Shown here piece by piece: positions 15,513-24,255 of a stretch of DNA of 64,000 bases. The stretch is from Aerococcus mictus. Lineage in GTDB: Bacteria; Bacillota; Bacilli; Lactobacillales; Aerococcaceae. The first letter of the stretch is position 1, and each line of letters begins with the position of its first letter. Position numbers and translations under genes: made by a program. The stretch lies in contig NZ_CP132985.1 in NCBI RefSeq assembly GCF_003286595.3, positions 1,302,001 through 1,366,000 of the forward strand, given 5' to 3'. The notes under the pieces are model-generated. The model was given only the letters and a program-made list of their open reading frames with translations. It made no database searches and had not been told where the DNA came from.

Positions 15513-16787
15513 TTAAATTCCTATCAGTCTGAGGAGGTAACCTAACAAGGGACCGTAGAAGGCATAGTCAGTTTCAGCTAGAACACGCATGATTTGGGCG
15601 TAGTCCCCTACCATAGGTAAAAGGAGAGCTTGTCCGAAAATTAGGATTAAGCCATTGGTGAAGGAAGCCGCAATCGCACCGCGTCGTCCACCAGTACTAT
15701 TACCGAAGATGGCCGTGATGGCACCGGTAAAGAAAGTCGGAATTAAAGCCGGAAAGACGGGAATGGGGTAGCCAATTAGTCCTAAAACAAAGACGCCCAG
15801 GAATCCTGCCAATAAGCTCATTAAGAAACCAACAATCACGCTGGTGGGATGGTTAGGAAATAGGAGAGGCACGTCCAGTCCAGGGATAGCATTTGGAATT
15901 AACTTGGCTGAAATACCATGGAAGGCCGGTACAATTTCCGCTAAAAGCATCCGGACCCCAGTAATAATCACCGTAATCCACATCCCAAAAGTAAGACCAT
16001 TAATTAAGCTAAAGGAGAAAATATCTTGCCCCTTTGACACTTGGTCAACCACAAAGCTTGGCCCAGCTAAGAGGGAAAGTCCCAAGAATAAGGCCATCAT
16101 CACTAGGGATAAGGCAATAGTCATTTCACGTAAGAAACCGAGAGATTTAGGAAATTGGATCTCTTCAATGTCACGACTGCCCTTACCCACTAATTTACCT
16201 AGCAAAGCGCCAATCAATAGACCGACTGAAGAAGAGTGAGCTAGGGTAAAACCTTGGCCGCCCTTGATATTCTTCATAAAAGGATAAACATAGGCACAGG
16301 TTACAGTTAAGTATATTCCAAGAATAATAGCACCAATAATAACAATGGCAGCGGTAGATAAACTGGTATTAAATTTCAACAGCGCTGCAATTAAACCTGC
16401 ATAAAAGAATGAAACATGGGCGCTGAGATGGACGAATTTTAAAGGCGTAAAACGAGCAATTAAAATATTAAGCACAAAACCTAAGGCAAAGATCAAGGCC
16501 ATCTCAAAACCAACACCCTCGAGACCGCCCATAGCTTGGTCAAGACTCGGCACATTGACATTCAAGTTAAAAATCTTAATAAACATGGGTTGAAGTGGCA
16601 ACAAGGCCATCCCTAGAAATTTCCCACCCTCATTAATGAGTAGGAAACCGATCATAGCCTTAATCACAGAAGAAATCACCTTATCGAAGGACTTCTTTTG
16701 GATTAGTAGACCAATTAAACAGACCAAACCGATAATAAAGACCGCCTGGGAAAAAATGGTTTGAATAAAATAAAGTAAAAGATTCAT
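15513..16787 (-). CDS. ulaA: PTS ascorbate-type permease, EIIC (UlaA family)
   Basis: 424 residues, a polytopic membrane protein with about eleven helices. 'MIGFLLINEGGKFLGMALLPL' and 'FGNSTGGRRGAIAASFTNGL' are conserved in the UlaA (SgaT) family that carries L-ascorbate or related sugar acids with phosphorylation. It is the last gene of a IIA-IIB-IIC operon, overlapping IIB by 4 bases. The operon has no ulaD/E/F-type catabolic genes in the window, so the substrate (ascorbate or another pentitol/acid) is open. Confidence 0.88.
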   Translation of the reverse strand: MNLLLYFIQTIFSQAVFIIGLVCLIGLLIQKKSFDKVISSVIKAMIGFLLINEGGKFLGMALLPLQPMFIKIFNLNVNVPSLDQAMGGLEGVGFEMALIFALGFVLNILIARFTPLKFVHLSAHVSFFYAGLIAALLKFNTSLSTAAIVIIGAIILGIYLTVTCAYVYPFMKNIKGGQGFTLAHSSSVGLLIGALLGKLVGKGSRDIEEIQFPKSLGFLREMTIALSLVMMALFLGLSLLAGPSFVVDQVSKGQDIFSFSLINGLTFGMWITVIITGVRMLLAEIVPAFHGISAKLIPNAIPGLDVPLLFPNHPTSVIVGFLMSLLAGFLGVFVLGLIGYPIPVFPALIPTFFTGAITAIFGNSTGGRRGAIAASFTNGLILIFGQALLLPMVGDYAQIMRVLAETDYAFYGPLLGYLLRLIGI

Positions 16788-17068
16788 CGAACAACCTCCT
16801 CTTCACGAACTAAGTTAAGGATTTGGCTTCTTAAATACTCTTGGTCCAACATGTTATCCATGATAATTAAGTGTTTTACCTGTCCCTCTAAACGTTCAGC
16901 AAAGGCTGAGGAAGTGATAATCACGTCATAGTCATAGGGGTTGAGTGAAGAAATGTCAGCAGCTTCCACACTACCGTCAATGCCTTCATCGGATAAAATA
17001 TTTTGTACAAATACTTTTAACATCACGCTGGAACCTACACCAGCGCCACATACTGTTACAAATTTCAT
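16784..17068 (-). CDS. ulaB: PTS EIIB, ascorbate/lactose-type
   Basis: 94 residues. The phosphocysteine loop 'VTVCGAGVGSSVMLK' places the acceptor Cys7 near the N-terminus as in UlaB. It transfers phosphate from IIA to the incoming substrate at IIC in the membrane. It overlaps IIA and IIC by 4 bases on each side, showing tight translational coupling. Length is normal for the family. Confidence 0.88.
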   Translation of the reverse strand: MKFVTVCGAGVGSSVMLKVFVQNILSDEGIDGSVEAADISSLNPYDYDVIITSSAFAERLEGQVKHLIIMDNMLDQEYLRSQILNLVREEEVVR

Positions 17069-17520
17069 AAGTCAGTTCCTCCTAAATGTCTTAAATCTGC
17101 TAAAATGTCTTCTTTATCGCGAGCTTGAAGCCACTTCTCTTTAGTCGCTTCTGACTGCAAAAGCTGAGCCAGTTGCATCAAAGCGGTCAAATGTTTTTGA
17201 CTATCCGTGGCACTCAAGCACAACATTAACTGAACGGGATCATTACTTGGATGAGAAAAGACAATCGGCCTCTTAAAAATCACCAGACTAAAGCCCGTTT
17301 TCAAAGCCCCCTCTTCCGGTCGCGCGTGGGGAAAGGCAATTCCCGGGGCAATCACAAAGTAAGGGCCTTGGTCGCGGTAACGGTCAAGCATGGCTTGGAT
17401 ATAAGAGTGATTAATTAAGCCATCTGCTTTTAACAAATTACCGCCAAACTGAATCGCTTCCTCTGGACTATTGACTTCGACTTGCAAGGCGATTCGATTG
17501 GGGTGGATAAAGTCTGTCAT
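17065..17520 (-). CDS. ulaC: PTS EIIA (mannitol/fructose-type domain, ascorbate branch)
   Basis: 151 residues. 'IAPGIAFPHARPEEGALKTGFSLV' holds the phosphorylatable His65 of the PTS_EIIA type 2 domain. It takes phosphate from HPr and passes it to Cys7 of IIB. It is the first gene of the operon, with a leader of about 290 bases containing two predicted tiny ORFs and a terminator (17567-17643), so expression may be set by attenuation. Confidence 0.88.
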   Translation of the reverse strand: MTDFIHPNRIALQVEVNSPEEAIQFGGNLLKADGLINHSYIQAMLDRYRDQGPYFVIAPGIAFPHARPEEGALKTGFSLVIFKRPIVFSHPSNDPVQLMLCLSATDSQKHLTALMQLAQLLQSEATKEKWLQARDKEDILADLRHLGGTDL

Positions 17521-17566
17521 GTGCTAATCTCCTCTACTAATGATCTGAAAACTTCCGGATGAGAAC

Positions 17567-17643
17567 AGAAAAAAGCCGCATAGAAAGGTTATGCGAACTT
17601 GTGAAAAAATCACAGTTCAACATAACCGCCATCTATGCGGCTT
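17567..17643 (-). terminator. Leader terminator/attenuator upstream of the PTS operon
   Basis: Minus strand: GCCGCATAG (17641-17633) pairs with CTATGCGGC (17583-17575), with inner GGTTATG/CATAACC and GAACT/AGTTC pairs, then TTTTTTC. A very stable intrinsic terminator placed between the promoter and the first structural gene. Its 5' arm contains the stop codon of leader ORF 2. Confidence 0.75.
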
Positions 17644-17668
17644 CATTCTCTTCGATTACATCCGGCAT
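17633..17668 (-). CDS. Predicted leader peptide 2 (MPDVIEENEAA)
   Basis: Eleven codons from ATG 17668 to TAG 17635-17633, preceded by GAGGAG with a short 3-base gap. Its last three codons and stop form the 5' arm of the leader terminator, so a ribosome here would block hairpin formation. No homologue recognised; existence as a translated peptide is an inference from position and ribosome site. Confidence 0.4.
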   Translation of the reverse strand: MPDVIEENEAA

Positions 17669-17726
17669 AGACTCCTCTTCAATTGGGGTAACCAAAATAA
17701 AGCGAGTCTAACCGTTCTTAGTTATC

Positions 17727-17774
17727 TCACTTTACTCTACGCCAGCCTTGCCAAGAAATGAATACTAAAGTCAT
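17727..17774 (-). CDS. Predicted leader peptide 1 (MTLVFISWQGWRRVK)
   Basis: Fifteen codons from ATG 17774 to TGA, with a textbook ribosome site AAGGAG 8 bases upstream and about 36 bases after the promoter -10. It contains two Trp and two Arg codons near its end. After it, TAAAGTGAG/CTCGCTTTA can pair, giving a hairpin upstream of leader ORF 2. I do not recognise the peptide. Best read as a leader peptide of an attenuation system, though a separate small transcript ending at the terminator is also possible. Confidence 0.45.
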   Translation of the reverse strand: MTLVFISWQGWRRVK

Positions 17775-17809
17775 GATGTAATCTCCTTAATAATGTTTTA
17801 TTTACTGAT

Positions 17810-17838
17810 AGTTTAGCCTGTCTAAGCGCTACTGTCAA
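17810..17838 (-). promoter_or_regulatory. Promoter of the PTS leader transcript
   Basis: Minus strand TTGACA (17838-17833), exactly 17 bases, TAAACT (17815-17810). Strong sigma-A promoter. The predicted transcript runs through both leader ORFs, the terminator and then IIA-IIB-IIC. Confidence 0.7.
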
Positions 17839-17940
17839 CTTAGTAAAAAAGATCAATAGTGATCGGTTTTAATGGTATTATGATTTATTTTTAGGATTCG
17901 GTTAATATTTTTAGTGATTTTGTGAGTCGCTGTAATAGAA

Positions 17941-17959
17941 AAAGCCCTTGTTGGGCTCT
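17941..17959 (-). terminator. Terminator of the LPxTG protein gene
   Basis: Minus strand GAGCCC AACAA GGGCTTTTTC: AGCCC/GGGCT stem with a TTTTTC tail, about 65 bases after the stop at 18024. Confidence 0.7.
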
Positions 17960-18023
17960 TTTTTGGTGGAGCTGACAAGGGCTGAATATATTATCTATTT
18001 TAGAATTGCTAGTTACTATTTAA

Positions 18024-20867
18024 TTAATTCCTTCTTCTTGAAACTTTAAAAGATAGAAGTCCAGTTAATACAGTCGTTAGACCAATAGCTAGAGACAACT
18101 TATTGTCCATCGTTCCAGTCGCTGGTAATTTGCTTGCTACTTGTTGAGCGTGACGATAATTTTGTGAATCCTCATATATATCCTTTGTATATGTGGCTAA
18201 GACAGGGTTATTTGCATCTTGGCCTTTAGTGCTTGAATGAATTTCTGAATTAGATAAAGGAGCGGAAAGATGTTCTTTAGGTGATTTTTTACTTAAATGC
18301 TTACTTATTGTATCAGAGGGCGCTAATACTCTCTCTTCTCCTCTTGTTTCATCAATTTTAGCTACTTCTGGAGTGACAAGATCAATACTATCCCCTTCAA
18401 TTTTTGCAGATCCTACCGATCTAGGAAATTCTTTAGAAATTGAAGAAGTACTGGTTTCTTCAACTCGACTATCAAGTGTAGGAGAAACTTTTATAGAATT
18501 CTCTTCTAAAGGTTTAATAATTGTTGACGATGAAGAATTATTTTCACCTTCACGGTCATGTACTTCTTTATTGTCACTTGTAGAGTCAACATGTATAGAA
18601 ATCTCTTCTACTGGCTTATGTTCAGTAGAAGGTGATGAGTTGTCTTCCAATTCATGCTCCGGTAACTTCTTCTTATTATTTGAATTATCATTTGAAGGCA
18701 TAGTGGTTTCAGGTTCATCTATAGATGCAGTTGGTTGACCATTACTTTCAACCCCCACTTCAATAATGAGCGGCTTACCTTCCACTCTTTGTCGACCTAA
18801 TTCCTGGGTCTTTAAGACATTACCTAAATGATCCTTATATACACGGTTAGTCAAAGCTATATAAGCGTTTTGTCCTTGCTGAATAATTCGATATTCCCCT
18901 GCTCTTAAATCCTTGCTGGTTCGAATTTCTGTCTCAAATTCTTTCTCGTTAATACGGATAGTTTGGTCTTCATGTTCAGGTTCAAGTTGAACATAGTATC
19001 CAGGAAGTAATTCGATATAGCCGGGGTTATTTTCATAAGGTCTTCCAAAAATAACGCCTATAGAATTGTTAGGGCTATTATTTTCTTCAGGCTTTGCTTC
19101 GTTAGCAGGTTTCTCATCTGGAACTTCTGGTTCTACTTTTTCTGGATGTTTCTCTTCTAACTCTTTAGTTCCATATTCAATTATCTTTTTAGAACCAGGT
19201 ATAGTTAAAAATTTCTCAGTTTGAACCTCAATTATTCCATTTTTATCTTTAATTAAGCGATCCACGTAATAATTAATATCCGGCTTATACTCTTGAATAA
19301 CCTTTTCTTCACCCAGTTGCATTTTAGGATTTGCTCTGTACTCAGTATCTTCGTAATGGCTTTCTACATCGTAATATATAGTGTCCTTAGCGTTTGGTCG
19401 CGGTAAAACTTCTAATTTTTTTCTTTGTACGATTCCATTTATACTCAGAATAATGTCAGTTACTCCTGCTTGCTTAGCATGAATAATACCTTGATCATCT
19501 ATTTCCAATATTTCAGGATTCATTGAAGTAATTTTACCATTGAAGGTATATCCATAAATTTTCTGCTTTTCTGCATTCGAAAAGCCTACATGAATATTTA
19601 ATTTACGGCTTGTATTTTCATAAAGCTTATCAGGTAGAGTTACTTCATAGTTTTCAACTCTATTATGATCGCCATTAACAATGGCAATTTTTAAACCAGT
19701 GTAATCGGAAGAAGAATTATTTTTAGATGGAGTAGGACTTGCTAATGCTACAATATTCGAATAACCGTTCCACCTTATATTGGAGGCTAATGCTAAACTT
19801 TTATTGTATGGATCCAATAATAAATTAATTATATTGCCAATACTTTTATATTCATTTGGATTATAATTTCCACGTTTTTTGTTATGTTCATTTATTTTAG
19901 GATAAATAAAATTATTTAAAAGAAGATTTTCAAAATTAAAATCCGATTTATTTTCTAAATTAAAGAAATTATCTACAATACTAAATTTATTACTATCAGG
20001 CTTAGAATAATTGAAATTCTCATTTTCATAGAATCCGTACCTGTTAACGATTTCTGCCAAATTCTGTATAGCAGTATCTTCTAAATCTCGATCCCATTGA
20101 ATACTATTAATATAGTCCTCTTTGGTGTTAATACCAGCAGCATGGGCCCTTTCTGTTAGTCTTTCCCCCTTTACCCAAACACCCTCTATTTTTTCTCCCG
20201 TTTTCGGATCATACACATTTTCTAGAGCGTTTAGACCATGATCTATATCCCACATATGAGCCCGAAGGACCCTGACCGCATTCATGGTTTTTTCTTTGAC
20301 ATCCTTCTGGCTTAAATGCAACTCACTTTCTAACAAAAGATCACTGTCTAATTTTTGGTTTAAATCTAGATAATCCTTTTTTAATTCTTTAATTTCGATA
20401 TCTTTACTTACATCATTAGTGACTACCTTATTCTCTTTTTCATAATATTTGATATTTTCGTGAATATCCTCAGGATAATTGACTATTACTGTATTAGGGA
20501 GCTTAGCTTTATTTTCATTATAGCTTTTTAAAATAGCATCCTTATTAGCTTCCGTGTATTCTTCTGCATATTTTATATTCTTTTCATATCTAGTTAATGG
20601 ACGAGAAGCTTCTTCGTTTGCAGAGCTATCATGATTATTTATTTCATTTTCAGTTGCAGAGGGTGAAGTAGCCTTTTCATCACTAACTGAAACTGAATTC
20701 CCTTCTGTAGGGAGATTGGCAGCATTTGCTTCTTTTGAAACCTCATTATTACTTTCAACAGTATAGTTAGCTGGAGCGGTTTCTTGGGCAGATACAGTGA
20801 CTTCATTGGCTAGTAGAGCGGTTAATACTAAGCTGGCAGTTGCTAGTGGGAAGTATTTCGTTTTCAT
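18024..20867 (-). CDS. LPxTG-anchored cell-wall surface protein
   Basis: 947 residues from ATG 20867 (AAGGAG 5 bases upstream). A signal peptide 'MKTKYFPLATASLVLTALLA ... TVSAQ' is followed by a Ser/Asn/Glu-rich region. Residues about 150-400 form a helical domain with 'ERAHAAGINTKEDYINSI' and 'WDRDLEDTAIQNLAEI', which recalls the first helix of CAP/SCP domains in streptococcal adhesins (tentative). A Big_2-like segment ('MNPEILEIDDQGIIHAKQAG') and G5-like 'GSKKIIEYGTKE' follow, then a long Ser/Glu/Pro wall-spanning stretch. The C-terminus has LPATG, a hydrophobic segment and SRRRN, the sortase A signal. A probable adhesin. GC is lower than in the housekeeping genes. Confidence 0.88.
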   Translation of the reverse strand: MKTKYFPLATASLVLTALLANEVTVSAQETAPANYTVESNNEVSKEANAANLPTEGNSVSVSDEKATSPSATENEINNHDSSANEEASRPLTRYEKNIKYAEEYTEANKDAILKSYNENKAKLPNTVIVNYPEDIHENIKYYEKENKVVTNDVSKDIEIKELKKDYLDLNQKLDSDLLLESELHLSQKDVKEKTMNAVRVLRAHMWDIDHGLNALENVYDPKTGEKIEGVWVKGERLTERAHAAGINTKEDYINSIQWDRDLEDTAIQNLAEIVNRYGFYENENFNYSKPDSNKFSIVDNFFNLENKSDFNFENLLLNNFIYPKINEHNKKRGNYNPNEYKSIGNIINLLLDPYNKSLALASNIRWNGYSNIVALASPTPSKNNSSSDYTGLKIAIVNGDHNRVENYEVTLPDKLYENTSRKLNIHVGFSNAEKQKIYGYTFNGKITSMNPEILEIDDQGIIHAKQAGVTDIILSINGIVQRKKLEVLPRPNAKDTIYYDVESHYEDTEYRANPKMQLGEEKVIQEYKPDINYYVDRLIKDKNGIIEVQTEKFLTIPGSKKIIEYGTKELEEKHPEKVEPEVPDEKPANEAKPEENNSPNNSIGVIFGRPYENNPGYIELLPGYYVQLEPEHEDQTIRINEKEFETEIRTSKDLRAGEYRIIQQGQNAYIALTNRVYKDHLGNVLKTQELGRQRVEGKPLIIEVGVESNGQPTASIDEPETTMPSNDNSNNKKKLPEHELEDNSSPSTEHKPVEEISIHVDSTSDNKEVHDREGENNSSSSTIIKPLEENSIKVSPTLDSRVEETSTSSISKEFPRSVGSAKIEGDSIDLVTPEVAKIDETRGEERVLAPSDTISKHLSKKSPKEHLSAPLSNSEIHSSTKGQDANNPVLATYTKDIYEDSQNYRHAQQVASKLPATGTMDNKLSLAIGLTTVLTGLLSFKVSRRRN

Positions 20868-21002
20868 AATTTCTCCTTGTTCAAATTTTAATTTTGTAAA
20901 ACATTTATTTTGTCCTAATTGAAATAATCGTATCATATATTCTTTTGTGGTGGTAGAGACCAATTACATCAACTTATATGTAATAATTGTGTTACGTAAA
21001 TA

Positions 21003-21040
21003 TAAAAAAGCCATGTCCTCTTTACTAGGCATGGCTTTGT
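21003..21040 (-). terminator. Terminator of the lipoprotein gene
   Basis: AAGCCATG (21008-21015) pairs with CATGGCTT (21030-21037); on the minus strand it is followed by TTTTTTATATTT. It lies between the lipoprotein stop and the start of the LPxTG gene. Confidence 0.75.
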
Positions 21041-21102
21041 TTTGGCTTATAAACAAAATTCGTATGTAAGATTGAAATGATCTAATTAATCATAGAGTTT
21101 AA

Positions 21103-21795
21103 CTAGTTTCGTACTTCCAATGTATCTAAGAGCGGTTGAACTTGGCTTGGACTGTATGGTCTAACTGGCAAAATAAAGGCGTGATTTAACACTTCCTTGG
21201 CCACGGCAGCATTTTCTTCTTGACTACCTTGCCAGTGATTAGGAGTTCGGTAGATGGTGACAGTACCATCGTAATTACTACTATATTCAAAGCCCGCGGT
21301 CCCTGCCATGGTCTTTCCCATCGATAAACTCCAAGTATCATGAGGCCAGACGGGAGAAACTGAAGGAGGATCGAGATTCACAGAACTTCCTGCTGGTAAG
21401 AAGGTCGCAGCGATATGATCACCATCATTCCCGTTCGGAAAGAGATCAGTATTCTCCATCACACTCAACCAAACCCGAACCATTTCAACTTCCTTGTTGG
21501 TATAACCCGGATACTCTTTAGATTCTTGGTACTCTTCTGCTTGGTACTGAGCTCTTGAATCTTGTGAAGGCTGAGGTTGCTCAGGTTTTTCTTGGTTCTT
21601 AGTTTCAGCAGATGTCACTTGGCTTGAACTCTCACTTGTTGAAGAGCTGGAAGTTTGCTCTGTAGATACTGACGAAGCTTCCTGGCTCTGCTCAGTTTCA
21701 GAAGCAGACGATGCCTGTTCCTGATTAGTGTTCAATTCAGCACAAGCGGACAAAACCAGGCTAGCGATTAAAAGTAGACATATTTTGCTTTTCAT
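21103..21795 (-). CDS. Lipoprotein of unknown function
   Basis: 230 residues. Start MKSKICLLLIASLVLSACAEL with lipobox LSAC. Residues about 20-85 are Ser/Gln/Glu-rich linker; the remaining 145 residues form a globular domain containing 'VRVWLSVMENTDLFPNGNDG', 'PPSVSPVWPHDTWSLSMGK' and 'DGTVTIYRTPNHWQGSQEEN'. I do not recognise the domain. A weak GGAAAG ribosome site precedes ATG 21795; an in-frame upstream ATG would spoil the signal peptide. It is probably an extracytoplasmic membrane-anchored protein, with its own terminator. Confidence 0.72.
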   Translation of the reverse strand: MKSKICLLLIASLVLSACAELNTNQEQASSASETEQSQEASSVSTEQTSSSSTSESSSQVTSAETKNQEKPEQPQPSQDSRAQYQAEEYQESKEYPGYTNKEVEMVRVWLSVMENTDLFPNGNDGDHIAATFLPAGSSVNLDPPSVSPVWPHDTWSLSMGKTMAGTAGFEYSSNYDGTVTIYRTPNHWQGSQEENAAVAKEVLNHAFILPVRPYSPSQVQPLLDTLEVRN

Positions 21796-22248
21796 AAAAT
21801 CATTCTTTCCATTGAAAATATTTATATCCAAACTATGTACAAATAATAAGTTAAAATAATATTTTTTACATTTAAACTTGACTGTTCCAAGTGCACTATT
21901 ATTACAATCCTATTTTATTTCGCAAGTTCTGCGACTATTTAAAGTCTCTCATTTTCTTCAATTTAATTACTATTTGTTTAATATCGATATCTAAATCTAA
22001 AACCACTGCTTTTTATATATTTAAATAAACCACTTAACAGGCATCACAGAATAATATGATTTCACTAGACTTGTTTTATATTTTTAGCTTTTCCATACTA
22101 ACTTTCTTAGAACTTTTTATTGTAATAAACTAAATAAATTTAAGTATATATAATATATTTCATAAATAAAACTTTAGTTGCTTACTAATAAAGCTTATCA
22201 AGTACTTTATTAAATAAATATGATTTTCATAAACATACTTATTAATTG
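21796..22248. other. AT-rich intergenic stretch, no gene seen
   Basis: About 450 bases of very AT-rich sequence between the lipoprotein start and the end of the three-gene unit. It must hold the lipoprotein promoter and the 3' end of the upstream operon. I see no open frame with a ribosome site, no RNA gene and no clear terminator. Confidence 0.6.
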
Positions 22249-23085
22249 TCAAACTATACGACAAACTTTTTCAATTTTCCCTAAATCATTAACAATTATA
22301 TAATACTTATTGTTCTTTTCTTCATCTGATTTTAAAATTACTTTATGCTTAAAATTAATATCAGTATCAAAAAGATCTAATTCTAATTTTTCATATTTAT
22401 GACCATATTGTTTTTCAATATGCTTTTTAGCTATATCTATTATGTCATCAGCTGACTTACCAGTTAATGGGTTATAATATCCATATTTCGAGACATAATC
22501 CTTATAAGCCATTTTTATAAAAGAAAATGCCACAGCTACAATAGCTAATACAAACTCAGTACCACCATTACTCGCTCCATGATTATATTCAAACTCAGTA
22601 GTCATAAATTCCTTATACTCAATTGAATATTTTTCTAAGAATTCAACAAAATCCTCATAGTTCTTACTATGAAAAGTATTATGATTATTAAATGTAATCA
22701 AAATCATATCATCATTAACCCTAGGTTGTTCCATTAATTTTAAATTTTTATCAAAAATATTCTTAGATATTAAATTTTCTAAGTAAATTTCTTTAATAGA
22801 GTTAATAAATTGCTCGATACTTTCATTATCGGTAATCAATTCTACTTGATTAACTATATCAATTATAATTAAATCAATTATTAGGAAATCATTAAATTTC
22901 CGCGCCATTACCTGATTAGAGAAAAAGCTAAATTTAAATCTTCTAATTATGTCATCCTTAAAATCATCTGCACGTTCCTTAGGAATTTCGAGATATAATG
23001 TATTTAGTTTGTCGTTTAAACTCTCTGTTTCTCTATCTTCTTGATATAATTCTACTTTTTGTGAAAAATTTATAAGAATATACAC
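22249..23085 (-). CDS. Unrecognised protein with one membrane-type helix (third gene of Panacea unit)
   Basis: 278 residues. The N-terminal two thirds are alpha/beta and acidic with no motif I know. A glycine-rich turn 'YNHGASNGGTEFVLAIVAVAF' leads into one hydrophobic helix (about residues 175-195), followed by 'GYYNPLTGKSADDIIDIAKKHIEKQYG' and a C-terminal beta domain ending 'YYIIVNDLGKIEKVCRIV'. GTG 23085 is chosen because AGAGAGGA lies 8 bases upstream; the in-frame ATG codons at 23127, 23124 and 23112 have no ribosome site. A terminator-like hairpin separates it from the second gene, so it may be expressed by read-through or from its own promoter. Function unknown. Confidence 0.6.
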   Translation of the reverse strand: MYILINFSQKVELYQEDRETESLNDKLNTLYLEIPKERADDFKDDIIRRFKFSFFSNQVMARKFNDFLIIDLIIIDIVNQVELITDNESIEQFINSIKEIYLENLISKNIFDKNLKLMEQPRVNDDMILITFNNHNTFHSKNYEDFVEFLEKYSIEYKEFMTTEFEYNHGASNGGTEFVLAIVAVAFSFIKMAYKDYVSKYGYYNPLTGKSADDIIDIAKKHIEKQYGHKYEKLELDLFDTDINFKHKVILKSDEEKNNKYYIIVNDLGKIEKVCRIV

Positions 23086-23135
23086 TGGACAAATCCTCTC
23101 TTTATTAAACATTTCTATATACATCATAAAATAAT

Positions 23136-23160
23136 ATAAAAAAGAGGTAATAATTACCTC
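23136..23160 (-). terminator. Hairpin with T-tract between second and third gene of the Panacea unit
   Basis: Minus strand GAGGTAA TTA TTACCTC followed by TTTTTTATATT. A 7-base perfect stem; moderate terminator strength, likely partial read-through. Confidence 0.55.
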
Positions 23161-23163
23161 CCT

Positions 23164-24255
23164 TTAATCGCCTTCAATATTATCTCTAGCTTTTTTCTCG
23201 TAGAACCAGTAAATAATTCCAATTAAGCACAAAATAATAATAATTATTATAGTAATTAACCAAAATAGTGAACTGAACCATTTTATAGAAAAGTTATTAG
23301 CTAATATATCTTTTATAATCCCACTAATACTCATTATATGTATTAAAGTAGAAATGAAAAACAAAATCATTATAACTAATAAAGAAAAAACTAAAAGAGA
23401 GTGACGATAAATTATTCTTCTAATTCCATAGCGTTCTCTACCATCATCTGTAATTTTTCTTCCAGATAGTTTACTTATCCAATGTATCAATGAATATAAA
23501 AATAATATTAGACCAGCGGCTATAATAGTTATCCCCATACCAATACGTCCAATATTTTGATTTGTTGAAGATAACGCATTTATAGATTCTATTAAAGCGT
23601 TAAATCCGCTTATTAAGCCAAACATCAATGCAGAGAATATACCAAGTATTGAAACAATTTCTCTATATAATTGTCCATTGAGTGATTTCAATTTTTCTTC
23701 ATATTCTTCAACTCTTTTCTTTAAGAGCTGGCTGTTATGATCCAGATCCGCTATTTCTAACTTCTGTTGTTCATACAAATTACTTTTTTGAGTTGCTGCT
23801 AAGTTACTATGTTCCAAAAACTTAGCAGTATTCTTTACTTTCAAAATGAAATCATCAGTAATTTTCTCACTATTTTCCCCTTGTGACTCACTAAACTTTT
23901 TTAGTTTATCTGTCTTCAATTTAAATAATCCTCTTAAAGTTTCGTTTAATTGAGACATTTGATTTGTCGTTAGGTTAGCATCGAAAATAAATTTAGTGAT
24001 TTGGGAATATGGTAACACCGTTTCGGTATAATTTAAACTATCATCAAAAAGCTTTTGAAAATCTTTATAGATTCCAAACTCTCTATTATTGCTGTTATCA
24101 CTCAAATTTATTGGTAAGTAATCTTCCTTTTTATTGCTAAGAAATGACTTTTCTGTGCGATCTATAATTATTGCAAATGTATTAGCAAAATCATTATTTT
24201 CAGGAGATTCAACATACGATTTATATACTTTTGCTGCTTTGTCTTTACTAACCAT
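23164..24255 (-). CDS. Coiled-coil, four-helix membrane protein paired with a Panacea protein (candidate toxin/effector)
   Basis: 363 residues. Residues 1-150 are soluble and mostly helical; 150-198 are a strong coiled coil ('YEQQKLEIADLDHNSQLLKK ...'); membrane helices lie at about 201-222, 238-259, 285-308 and 326-351, with a basic loop 'SGRKITDDGRERYGIRR' between the second and third. I recognise no enzymatic motif. The ATG overlaps the last codons of the Panacea gene by 8 bases, the coupling typical of antitoxin-toxin pairs. By position it is the candidate toxin or effector neutralised by the Panacea protein (inference). Very AT-rich, with codon use unlike the housekeeping genes. Confidence 0.65.
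   Translation of the reverse strand: MVSKDKAAKVYKSYVESPENNDFANTFAIIIDRTEKSFLSNKKEDYLPINLSDNSNNREFGIYKDFQKLFDDSLNYTETVLPYSQITKFIFDANLTTNQMSQLNETLRGLFKLKTDKLKKFSESQGENSEKITDDFILKVKNTAKFLEHSNLAATQKSNLYEQQKLEIADLDHNSQLLKKRVEEYEEKLKSLNGQLYREIVSILGIFSALMFGLISGFNALIESINALSSTNQNIGRIGMGITIIAAGLILFLYSLIHWISKLSGRKITDDGRERYGIRRIIYRHSLLVFSLLVIMILFFISTLIHIMSISGIIKDILANNFSIKWFSSLFWLITIIIIIILCLIGIIYWFYEKKARDNIEGD

Noticed and set aside
17520..17840. Known riboswitch or T-box before the PTS operon
   Set aside because: No T-box core (AGGGTGGNACCGCG) and no riboswitch consensus I recognise; the leader-ORF/terminator reading is simpler.
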